A stretch of 64,000 nt of DNA, taken from Rhodamnia argentea. Lineage: Eukaryota > Streptophyta > Magnoliopsida > Myrtales > Myrtaceae. This document shows, piece after piece, positions 32,757-44,700 of the stretch. Location of the stretch: the NCBI RefSeq assembly GCF_020921035.1, contig NC_063160.1:18131095-18195094 (forward strand), read 5' to 3'. Made by a program: the position numbers and the translations under genes. Below the pieces are notes generated by a model. That model saw only the letters and a program-made list of their open reading frames with translations. It had not been told where the DNA came from and ran no database searches. Every line of letters starts with the position of its first letter. Position 1 is the stretch's first letter.

Positions 32757-35700
32757 ATGGTAATCATGGAGCGAGCGATCTTTGCTTTCCTTTGGTTGGT
32801 TTTGGCGTCTCATTTTTTGCCCAGAGCCTGTGGTAATGCTGAAGGTAGGTGCCCCTTTTCATCTTTCTTGTCTTGGATTTGTATACTAGCAGACATCAGG
32901 TTGTGTTTTTCCTGAATTGGGAGGTCTTCATAAAAAAAAAAAAAAATTTCAATTTGGGAACCGAGTAGTTCATATCTTGCTGTTCCAAGAAATTGTTCAT
33001 TTGATAAAAATAGTGATTGCTGCTGGACAATATCCTGAATGAAGATTGGGCTCAAACAACTGCTCGGTTTGCTTTCAATCATCATTCACAAAGTCTCACC
33101 ATTTCTGCTCCAGCGTGGACTATGAGGAATAGGCACCTTTAGTCTAAGTTAACGGTGTCTCCCTCTTGTTCCACTACTTATGCTTCGACAAGTTGATGGC
33201 AACTTTACAGCTAGACCTAGACTTACCCAAAAGATGATGTGAGGTTTGATTTGTTGTCTGGTTAGACAGGGCCTTACTAGGACAATTGCCCGTCTCGCGT
33301 TCTTCATGGAAGTTGGATATCTGAGGTTTGTGTGCTGTTGGGTGGATGTACCATTTGAGTTTTTCCAACAGCCTTCATATAATCGGTGGTGTTTCTTATC
33401 TTCTTGAGCTATGGTTCTTTGCATGGATCAATTAGACAACTGTGCTCATGTCCTTGGTTACCAATGACGTTGCTTTGCATTAAAAATTCTGAACGAGTAA
33501 ACAAACTGGCGGTTCTGTTTGGGGCAGAAAGATCTGACCCATATGTTCTATTGAACTTGGTCGAGTGAGGACTTCCTGGAGCTGGATAGCTTACTTGTGA
33601 ACATGACTGGACTACATATAAGCTTCCTTTTAATGAGCTTCAGATATAGTGAGGTTTCTGCCGCAGCTTAGAGAAGAGAGGGTAGATTCATATGTCTCTT
33701 CCCCTTCAATTTTTTAGTTGCCGGAGGCAATGAAATAGGTCAACCCAAAATGGAAGGGAACTCTTTGTGGATGGTCTCTGTGTAAGCCCTAACATAGGGC
33801 AAGGTATTTTGAATGCACAAAGTTATTGGTGATTCTATGTTTTCTAATTCACTTTCCCTTTCTGGTATCATCGACACTTGCGACTAGCAACTAATGGTTG
33901 CCCATTCTTGCAAAACAGGTGATGCTTTGAATGCCCTAAAGACGAACTTAGCTGATCCAGGCAATGTCTTGCAGAGTTGGGACCCTACCCTGGTCAACCC
34001 ATGCACATGGTTCCATGTGACATGCAATAGTGATAATAGTGTGACCCGAGTGTAAGCACATCTGCTCGCTCAGTCGCCACTTTGTTGCACTGAGATTTTT
34101 TATTTTGCTCTAACTGTGAGCTTATATACTGCCTTAGTGATCTTGGGAACGCAAATCTTTCCGGTCAGTTGGTTCCACAGCTCGGCCAGCTTACAAATTT
34201 GCAGTACTTGTAAGTCCCATACTTTGAAAGAAGTATCGTTGGTTATTCGTCATGAGTGAACCATGATTTTTGGCTTATTAGCTGATTGCTGGATACACCT
34301 CTTTCATTTGATGATGTATCTAATTTGCTGCTTGTTCTATGCTTTCATGCACGTCTGTCGGTCTCGGTGGAGATATAGTAGTAGCTGCTATTGATGGTTG
34401 TGCCGCTTCTAGAAAGCCTCCATGTACTTTAATTGTTCTTAATAGAGGTGTAGCATCAACACCTGTGCCTCTACCTGTTGCTATCGGTGATTATGGAACA
34501 TAGCATATGTCTTCGGTTCCTTGAGGAAGGCTAGGGTTCAAGAAACGACTCCTACTTTCTTACTGGTTTTGCTCCTGAATTATTGGTAGGTTTACAGAAC
34601 CTGTTGGAGGGCTTGCTGCATATCCCAAGTATGGACCTTTAGGAGTTTGTGAGACTATGATATTATTTCTGGAGTCCGTTTTCATAGTTGCTTATGAAAA
34701 TAGTGAACACTAGTCAGATGACATACTGACTCAGCCTTACTGGATGAGGGCCTTATCCATATATATTCTCTCTATTGCACTTTGATACCTTTAGGAATGC
34801 AGATGCTTTGATTTAGAAGTTCAAAACTTGGTTGATAGCCCATCATTAGAAAATCTGCTGCTTCATCTATTGGTTTGTTGCATTTTTTTGGTTCTGTAAC
34901 TTTTCAGATGCTTCAAGGAACTTGCTAATCTCACTTGATTTTGTTCGGTGGATATTTTTTCAGCTTTCTCATCAAGGTGGTTACTTTGATCTTCACGAGA
35001 AGCTAGGATAGTCTTATTTACATAGGTTTTAAAAAGAATTTCTCTGCACTCTTAGCTGTTCTTTGCTAGCAGAGTTTAAATGTTATTACTTTTAAATGTA
35101 AGATGTGCTTCCAGCATTTTGCTTCACCATACCAATGGACTAATATGATTCTTTAATGTCAGGGAACTGTATAGTAACAACATAACTGGGAAAATTCCTG
35201 AAGAGCTTGGGAATCTGACAGTTTTAGTGAGCTTGGATCTTTACCTGAACAACTTAACGGGTCCCATTCCAGTGACTTTGGGAAAGCTCGCAAAGCTCCG
35301 TTTCCTGTATGAGAAAATCCTCAGCTTAATTCATAGTGTTATTAACAGAAATTCTGGTGCATCTTGCTTCTTTACTTATGGGTTTCGGATCCTCTAAAGG
35401 GTTCATTCATGATGAAATGACATGTCTGTGACGATTCAGGATCATATGCCGGAATAAATTAGTACAGGTTCATTGCATGAAATTGGATTGTAAGTCTGTG
35501 ATTAAGCATTATCTGTGCCCCATTTTTATGGATGTGGTAAAACAAAGTCCAGATTTTCTGTTTAAGTTTGCAAGCACCGTCTTGCAACCTAGACAAATAG
35601 ACCTCCAGCCTGTAAAATTGCAAAGTCCATTCCAAGAGCATGCTCTTATGGGACTTTACCTTCTGCAGTTTCACTAAGTCTTCATTTACACCAAGGTCTT

Positions 35701-38700
35701 AAGTGGCGAGAAATGGTTCCATTTTGGTCAAGATTTCTAAAAGCTATATAATTCATGTGTAGGAAGAAGGGCTTGACCTAGTGGTTGTCCACCCTTACCA
35801 AACTCAAAGAGGTCTTGGGTTAGATTCTTATCTTTCCCATTGCCCGTCTTACTTATAACAAAAGAAGAATTCATGCCTTGTGCACTATTTCTGATAATCT
35901 GAAGTTGCCTGCGTGTTTGACTATAGTTAGCCATAAATGGCAATTAGGAAAATGTTCATTCAGGAGGGGGAAATTACTGGCATGTAAATGTGATGAGTAT
36001 AAAATAGGTCATGCATTTTGCAATTCTAAATTATTGTGTCTAAGGTACATGCAACTTTTCCACAGTTAAAATCCAATAATGGTATTTGTAGATAACGTTT
36101 ATTCTTGATGTCCTGAATAAGAGTAACAAATGTTTCACATTTGGAGTTGTACAACTTTTAGGTTCAAATGGAAATTGTGAGTTTTTGTGCTTCTTGAGCA
36201 TATCAACAACGCCTTTTAGTTAAATAAGTCTAATCCTTGTCGGACATTTTTTCTATTCATGTCTCTATAATGGTTCGGTGAACTCTATTGGAATAATGGG
36301 GATGAGCTCACACAGTAAGACTGTTTTGTAAGGTTTTTTTAAGCGTCTTCCTCAAGCATGATGACTTTGATTATTTTAACTAAATAAAAGAATGTACAAT
36401 TGCTCGAGTTACAACTTGAGATGATGAGAAAATTATTAGAAGTGCTGAAAGATGCATTAAAAAAGGCAAGATGAAGAAATCTTCGAGAATTCGTTTTTAG
36501 TTAAAACCATATGGGAAGAAACTTTTTCATAATTCTAAATGAAGGAGATTTGGAGATGATTGAGTAGAGAGGTAAGGGAATGAAAAAGGAAAGAATCCAA
36601 CAACTCTGAAGCTTACTCATGTTTCATGCATTGGAAAAGTTCAATAGAAGAAATGGTTCGCTCTCTAAACCACGTTACCTGTGGAGCTGCTGGGCTAATC
36701 AGTGCAACCACAAAAGTGGTTTTAGGTCATGCTATGTGGAGGTCTTTCACATCAGTAGGTGGTGCATGGCTACATAATGAACCTCAAAGGGTAAAACGAC
36801 GTTTAAAAGACTGGCTGCTTGTGGCCTGAAAGGACGTTACACAACATAAAAAGAGCCCAGACAAAAACTTTCATTTTTCTTTTTCAGAGATTTTTTGTGT
36901 TGCAGCCCATGCTAATGATGCTGCTAGCATGAAAAATTGCATTCTATCTTTTCTCATGCAATATGTTATTGGTGGATTTTATAGGATTTGTGTAGTCATG
37001 TTTGGGACGTGCTGTTATATTTTTCTTACTGTTGTAGTTTGTCATGACTATTGGTATGTTGATATTCACCGTTTCCTCTGAAAAGACCTGAAAACTGGTT
37101 CTCTGCCTATTTTAATTTCCAAAATGATGGGTAGTCGTGCCAAAGATATATAGATTCATTCAGTCGTCTTGGTTCTCTGCCTATTTTAATTTCCAAAATG
37201 ATGGGTAATCGTGCCAAAGATATATGGATTCATTCAGTCATCTTGGTTTTTTATGGCTAGAAGGTAGGAGTTCTACTGCTTGAGAGCAATAATTGTAAAC
37301 ATATTGTATTCCTCTTCATCAGTTGCTTTTTCTTGTTTTGCCCTTTCAATTATTTCCTTGTACAGTTTGTTGCTCTGGTCAACAACTAGTCTGTCTGCAG
37401 GGACCCTGTTAGAAGAAATAAGAGACTGAAAACTTATTGAAGCATTTTCATGTGAAACTATCTATTAGAACAAAATTCTAAAAACCTGTTGGAGCTCTCT
37501 GCATGTAACACTTTGCTAGCCTTTGCTTGCCTTTTGAATTACATGAAGGATTTCTTTGGGAAGTTCTTGTGTGCTGTAGTTACTAGATGATTGTGTCTAA
37601 CTTTTGCTCATCTTTAGTGCTGGAGTTGCATGACAATTGAGCAAGGAAAAAATTCTGTTTTGTAGGCGTCTAAACAATAACAGCCTCTCAGGGACCATTC
37701 CCGTGTCTCTAACTACTATTACCACACTGCAAGTCCTGTAAGTACTTTGCTTACTCTTTTGAAGATTCTTGGTGGTGCTGTGTTTTGTGCGGAAGGCGTG
37801 GATAGTAATGATGAGGCAACATTCCTATTTTTTCCTGTAAAATGCAGTGATCTTTCAAATAACAATCTAACAGGAGATATTCCAGTCAATGGCTCTTTTT
37901 CTCTATTTACTCCTATCAGGTTTGATGAAGTATTAACACTTCTCCATTTATTTGTTGATGGTCATTATCATCGAGATGCTAACTGTCGCATCTTTCTTCA
38001 GTTTTAATGGTAACCCCTACCTCAAAGCTTCACCAACACCTCCACCGCCTCCTGTTTCTCCAACACCTAAAGCTTCTTCTTCTGGTATGCTGTTAGTATT
38101 GTTTTTCCTTATACTGCCTCTTTGTTTAAGATCCTTATGTTCTTACTTTCACCCTCATGTTGCGAGTTTTATGCACGTCTTAGCGTGTGTTAATTCTTGG
38201 CTTGAAGCGCATCTTCACCTGTTTTCTCCACTTTTAGCTCAGGCTTCTCCCATAACGATTGTCAACTTTTGTAGGATTATAGACTTTAGTAATCTTCGCG
38301 CAGGGAACATTCGTATTCCTTTAGAAATTACAAGTTAACCTTGTAATTATCATATTAATCATTGTCAAATGCCATTCAAGCAGGTAGCACAACTGGAGCT
38401 ATTGCTGGGGGAGTTGCTGCTGGTGCTGCTCTGCTATTTGCAGCTCCAGCAATCGCGCTAGCGTGGTGGCGGAAGAGAAAGCCACAGGATCATTTCTTTG
38501 ATGTTCCTGGTCAGTGGCTCATCCTATATGTTTCAGATGTATTTATTCTGTTTTGTCTATTTTAGCTGGCTAGCTTCTCTGACACTTACCTACGACTCTT
38601 CAGCAGGGGCTGTAATGGGGGGCCTTTTCCCCAACTTTTGTTTTCTGTGTTTTCGCTTTTGACATAGCGACCCGTTTGGCATTAATGGCTTCAGTTAAAA

Positions 38701-40701
38701 GGCAATTTGTAAAAGCTTGAAACACAACCTTCTTCTGATATTTGCTTGCACTTTGGGTTTTTGTGTAAAAACAAATTTTAAAATTGAGAAATGCCTTTTT
38801 CAGTGTTTGAACGAAAAATTTTGACACTTCTTTGGTCTATGCTTTTCTCATTTTTTAGGAGAGTCGGAGAAGAATTAATTTCAGAAGTTTCAACTTCCAA
38901 CACTAAAATAGCATAACTCCTTAGAAAAAATTAGAAAAAATACAACAAAACCATAAAGCTAAAGGGTGAAAATCCTGTTCAAACCTAGAAAGTGACTATG
39001 AAGCACCCGAACTGGTGAATTTATGAATTTGTCCACCATGAGTTATTGTTTAGACTCATTTTAACTTCTAAATATCTTGCAGCTGAGGAGGATCCTGAAG
39101 TTCATTTGGGACAGCTCAAAAGATTTTCCCTCCGTGAACTGCAAGTTGCAACAGATAATTTTAGTAACAAAAATATTTTGGGCAGAGGGGGTTTTGGTAA
39201 AGTTTATAAAGGACGTTTAGCTGATGGGTCACTAGTGGCAGTGAAGAGACTTAAAGAGGAGCGTACTCAAGGTGGAGAACTGCAGTTTCAAACAGAAGTG
39301 GAATTAATCAGTATGGCTGTGCATCGGAATTTGCTCCGTCTACGTGGTTTTTGCATGACACCCACTGAGCGTTTGCTGGTCTATCCATACATGGCAAATG
39401 GAAGTGTAGCTTCCCGTTTGAGAGGTACGGCTTGCCAAACGGATTTTCTACTCTTTCCGCTACTCGCTATGAAATGCTTTTCTCTTGATTTTTTTTTGTT
39501 TTGGGAAACTATTCTTATCGTAATCATATGCTGGATTATGTCATCTTACTGGATATGAGTGAAAAAGAAACTGAGTGGAAGATTATCACTTTATTCCTGA
39601 ACGTTAAATAATATCGCTACAGAGCGCGTGGAGAACCAACCCCCACTCGACTGGCCAAAGCGGAAGCGAATTGCATTGGGAGCTGCAAGGGGGCTGGCAT
39701 ATTTGCATGACCATTGTGACCCCAAGATTATACACCGTGATGTTAAAGCTGCAAATATATTATTGGATGAGGAATTCGAAGCTGTCGTCGGAGATTTTGG
39801 TTTGGCTAAGCTCATGGACTACAAAGATACTCATGTTACCACTGCTGTACGTGGCACTATCGGCCACATAGCTCCGGAGTACCTCTCAACAGGAAAGTCT
39901 TCAGAGAAGACAGATGTCTTTGGCTATGGGGTCATGCTTCTAGAACTGATAACTGGACAGAGGGCATTTGATCTTGCTCGGCTAGCAAATGATGATGATG
40001 TCATGCTGCTTGATTGGGTATGCATGCCTCTCTGAAATTTCTTATTCTGCACTTGTCAATCAATTGTGTGAATCAGTCTTATTGTGCATCTATGGTCTTA
40101 TGTTATACGTTGGCCTAGCCCAATCTGCAAGGAAGTGTGCATTCTCTTCATTCTTCTGGTCTCCTTTTAACTGGTGGCATTGATAGCTTTCTAGGTATCC
40201 ATTTAATAAGCTTCATCTTCACCGGTTTCTAATCTATGACCTAGGCTGACTCTGGTTCTGTCGAAGGTTATTTTACTAGTTACTCGCTTAACTGCTTTTC
40301 CCGTTTCTAGGTCACCGAAGGTGCTCTCCAGCCTATAATCACCCCTCTTCCGCTTAACTAATTTCTGGACCTTGAACTTTCAGGTCAAAGGGCTTCTAAA
40401 TGATGATAAATTGCCGATGCTGGTTGATTCTGATCTCCAAGGTGCTTACACTGATGACGAGGTCAAACAACTGATCCAAGTTGCTCTCTTATGCACGCAA
40501 AGCAACCCTATGGAAAGACCTAAAATGTCCGAAGTGGTCAGAATGCTCGAAGGCGATGGTTTGGCAGAGAGATGGGAGGAGTGGCAAAAAGAGGAAATGT
40601 TCCGCCAAGACTTCAGCCACACTCACAACCCGCATGCTGATTGGATCGTTGCCGACTCCACTTCCCACCTCCGCCCGGACGAATTATCTGGTCCCAGATG
40701 A
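32757..40701 (+). CDS. BAK1: SERK-family LRR receptor kinase, BAK1/SERK3-like co-receptor
   Basis: Eleven exons: 32757-32844, 33919-34051, 34138-34209, 35163-35306, 37666-37737, 37848-37919, 38002-38084, 38384-38509, 39083-39424, 39623-40017 and 40384-40701. They join in frame to 614 aa. Order: signal peptide, LRR N-cap (CTWFHVTCN), five leucine-rich repeats on 72/144-nt exons, Ser-Pro-rich hinge (about 196-221), membrane span (about 226-250) and kinase. Kinase landmarks: GRGGFGKV (297-304), Lys318, HRD (415-417), DFG (435-437) and [10 protein letters not shown]. The tail [13 protein letters not shown] with SGPR at the end matches BAK1/SERK3-4 rather than SERK1/2. SERKs pair with BRI1, FLS2 and other receptors at the plasma membrane. 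The exon pattern is the family standard. A second Met, three codons in, is an alternative start. A likely poly(A) signal, AATAAA, is at 40996. Confidence 0.96.
35758..35867 (+). mobile_element. tRNA-derived SINE in BAK1 intron 4
   Basis: The 110-bp insert holds an A-box-like TGACCTAGTGGTTG and, 33 bp later, a B-box-like GGGTTAGATTC (RNA polymerase III internal promoter). It ends in an A-rich tail and is flanked by AATTCATG on both sides (35750-35757 and 35868-35875), an 8-bp target duplication. It has the same orientation as the gene. Confidence 0.75.
37097..37246 (+). repeat. Tandem duplication of a 74-bp unit in BAK1 intron 4
   Basis: Copies at 37097-37170 and 37171-37244 both begin GGTTCTCTGCCTATTTTAAT and differ at only a few bases. 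It is a recent duplication in a non-coding stretch. Confidence 0.95.
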
Positions 40702-41753
40702 TCCTATTGAAGTCCATCAATCACATGAAAAATCTCCATGAAGACCCTTTTTGTAGTTTTAACTGAACTATAAAATTTGTGCATATGGTCTTTCTTTTCT
40801 TTTCCTTCTATGAGTCTCGTTTCTCTTGTTTTATTATTCCTTTTTGCTGTCCAGCTTATCGTTCATATTAAACTTGCTCTATGCTTTTAGTTCCATAGGA
40901 TTACCAATTGCCATTGTGTAAACAACAGGTGCTAGGAAACGAAAGGATTATGGGAGCACTACTGGTCTATAATTGTTATGTATCAATGTAAGAGAAATAA
41001 ATACACGTGTCTTCTGCAATTTGCTCACTCTTACCGACGAAGTGTCCGAATTTTCAGTTTGAAAAAATCTACATTGCATTTCTTAGTCGTAGATGTCAGC
41101 ATTTTCCTTTACTTGAGGTCAGAACGGATCATTAAGTCAGCTGTTCCTGTTCATTTTTTGAACGTTGAATATAACCAAAACAAGACCTCATCGATTGTTT
41201 ACTTCTTTTCCAATCCATTGCAACTGAGCCACAAAAAACCACATTATGCAGACATGTATCAACTTGGCATTCTGCATGAACCACAACTTTGCCTTTTCGC
41301 TACATTCTTCGTCATGCTGGGATCAACTGATTAGCCGACCATACATGTTCCCTGCCCAGCAAAATCGACAGGCCACTCGGCTGAGAGTCTTGACACAGGG
41401 AGAAGGATTGACTAGTAAAATCTCTTCACATGTAATTACCGTAGTCTTTTGAATACAAAGACAAAACAACTCAAAACCGATCACCAAACTATATTTGACA
41501 AAATCCACCTAGGGTACTCCCATCTATAATAAACTGGACAGATGCCACATGATTTACATATATATAAGTCGTAACTCCCCTGTACTACCCAAGGAAAACC
41601 TTGACTTCAGCCGAAAAATGGGTCAACTGCTAAATTGTTTGGGAGGAGGAGAGGAATGTCTCTACATGTACGAATCCCTCGTCCTTCCAACATAGAATGA
41701 CTCTTCCAACTGGAAATATCACTCTATGGGGCTTTGCGACTAGAAATAAGGAC
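40702..41753. other. Convergent 3' intergenic space between BAK1 and RAE1
   Basis: This should hold both 3'UTRs: the BAK1 poly(A) signal at 40996 and, on the other strand, the RAE1 trailer next to its TGA at 41756-41754. Open frames here (for example 40978-41334) have no support. Confidence 0.5.
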
Positions 41754-44700
41754 TCATTTTCTTCCAGTAGTCCCTAGTCGCGGTTTGCCTTTAACCTCAG
41801 ATTCCTGAAAAAATCAAAATCTTGTCACACGTCCTTGACATCGGTGCAAAATTCACCCACATTTTGAGACAAAGAAAAAGTGGTAAATTAAAAAAATACC
41901 TGTGGTAAATGCAGGAAAATGTAAGTTTTGGCTGTTGCAGGATTATGGTTCTCTGCGCCCTTACTCCAATCATAGCACACCTATATCATTGAAAAATGTA
42001 AAACTTATGAGTCAGTCGATGGGCTCTGCAGTATTCACTTCATAGAAGAAGCAGAAGCAGTTTAGCCTCCCAAATTTATACGCCAATTCAATCACACAAG
42101 CACATGTAATTGTTTTTCTTTTTTGGATCCCCATAGCTTGGCCACGCAAACTCATGTAGACACGGATACATGCCTCGGTGGACACAAAACGAACCACTGC
42201 AGTTTAATAGTGGCAAACTCCATCTGACGGTACGAAGTCACACTAAGCTAAACCACATGCCTTTGACTTAACCCAGCTATATGTCATACATGGAAGCACA
42301 GTATTAATGAGGTCAAGAAGCACAAGCACATTTGGCATACAAGTTGATTGTCTCTTTTATTTCTATACTCTCTTTCATTTCATTCTTTTTTCCCTCATCT
42401 CGCAAAGAAACCCTCAACTATAAATCTGTTTGTTTTTTCACCTTATTTTTGCTAAACATGTCGTGTTGTAGCACTAGGATATGAAGTCAATAGTGCACAA
42501 CTAGATTCTAGCCAATCATGTACATGAAGTTGTTTCAGTACTTTCTTCATCACTGACTTTTACCATTTTCTTTTCAGTTTTCTTTTTATGGGTGGTGAGT
42601 GCAGTCTGGGAACCTAAGACAATAGATTTAGCATTTTGATTCTTTTGAGCATAAAAAATGTACAGGTGCTGGAAAACATGGGTGATAAAGCATACCGAGT
42701 ATGCAAAAATAGACCCATCATTATTGAAGGTACTGCAGGGAATGGGCTGACTGCACCTTGACATTGCCTGAAATTAAGAAACAAATGAAAAAGAAATTAT
42801 AACGAGACAACATTTTTAACAATGTAAATGCCCTAATAACTAGCTTGCTATCAGGCCATATATGTGAAAAAAGCACATACAACATTTAGTTCAGCGTTAC
42901 CGGTGAGACTAAATTAGGTAGATAAGCTTAATCCAACACCCTCAAAACCTGACCAGAGAAAATACAAAAGGAGATCGGGGTACATTTTAAAATCTCCAAG
43001 ACAAATAAATAGTATACTATAACCCACTACCTCTATTCTCCACTACAAAAGGAACCTAGAAGTTATGATCGACAGAGAGAACCTCCATTCCAGCGAACAG
43101 AGAAGTTCTAACATGAATTTCCCATTGTGAACCACTCTCAATCATAACAGCAGGCAGAAGCCACGGCAGGACAAAGTGTGTAATATTCATGCCGACAAAG
43201 CTGATACAAAATGAACTTTTATTAGTTGCATCTACTGCATACTACGAACTATCCCGAACAGTTAAATTTTGGTCAACCAGGTGTTATTGCTGAGACACTA
43301 AATCAGATGAACCACAGGAAAACAACCAGATTATTGCCTTCAAGGTCTTGACAGAAATAACATTTAAGGCAATTTTTTTAGATCTGCAGCCAATATAGAC
43401 AGTAACAAAACCATACAAGACAATAATCAACAATAATAAAGCCTGCACAAAAAAAATGCTATATCTGTATGTCACAGCCGTTCTAACTGCTGTAACAACC
43501 GCATGAACCATACACGTTACTTTCATTCGTAGATAAAGGCATGATTATCTAACTCAGTACTCCAGTTGCAATGTAACACCAGCTAGTGGGTATCATATAT
43601 TTTAAGGTTCAGCCACCTAGCTAAATTCTTGTTGAAGCACAACCAAGTGACCTCAAAAGCCATGATCTCGTAAGCAGCCAACTGATTAAGCTATTTGAGC
43701 ATTGGTGGTTTATTAAGTATATTAGTGATCCATATGCTATGTTGCACACACAGCTACAGGCTAAACAACACTTTTGAGTCCACTGGAAATCTTCATGAAA
43801 TGGACATAAACCACAAAAATGAAAATGTAGAACAATGTAAAACCTTCAGTCTCTGTTTGCTATCCTTGTCCCAAAAATTGAAGGCACCATCAGAACCAGC
43901 TGTTGCAAAGGTGTGATGTACCTGAAACCAAGACGGATATATCCGTTGTTCAGAAATTCTTAAACAAATTTATCTGGACAAAAACTTCAGCAACTGAAGG
44001 TTCCGCTAGATCTCATTTTTTTAAGAAGGATCGGCAAGAAATCAGACAAAATTGAACCCTCTGGGAGAGGTCTTCCACAGAAGAGAAGGGATTTGTAAGT
44101 GGCATTTCAGATTAGCTTTACTTAGAATTCTCAGAGGAGAAAGTATATGAAAGTCTTCCACCCCAACCCCACATCAATTAGTTCACTTTTTGAATCATGG
44201 CCTTGACAGATAATCCGTCGTTCTCTCCAACAGAGGGCATAATATCAACAGAAGACGTTTCCTTCTTTTTTTTTTTTTTTTGATGACTGAGGTTCTGCGC
44301 GGCCGGCGAGCTTCGCTCAACACAGCGGTGGAGCACGACTAGTCCTCGGGAGGGGCTAGCGCAGGAGCCCACCACCACGACCCCCCACTTAAGACACCAG
44401 CGCCAAGGAGTTTTGAACCCGGGACCTCTCGTGAAAGGAACCGAACTCAAACCAACTCGGCCACCGACGTTTCCTTCGTTTTTTATCTTCAATCTTTTGA
44501 CTAAACATATTCATTCAGCCTAGTGGCATCCTTATCAACTCATTTCTTAGGGTTGTTAGTAGAGTTCCTTTATTCCTTGTTAAAAATTATACTTTCAACT
44601 ACAAATCACTCTCATTTGAAAAAATATAATTTTGATGCCCTTACAGTGAATAGAAGACGAAACAAATAGGGAACATTGAAAAATTTACGGATTCTAATAA

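Noticed and set aside
33149-33424. 91-aa open frame in BAK1 intron 1
   Set aside because: It is antisense inside an intron with no domain and no splice sites.
44400-44465. Possible intact tRNA gene
   Set aside because: The A and B boxes are good, but the acceptor stem does not close, and the poly(A) tail and 12-bp duplication show a SINE.
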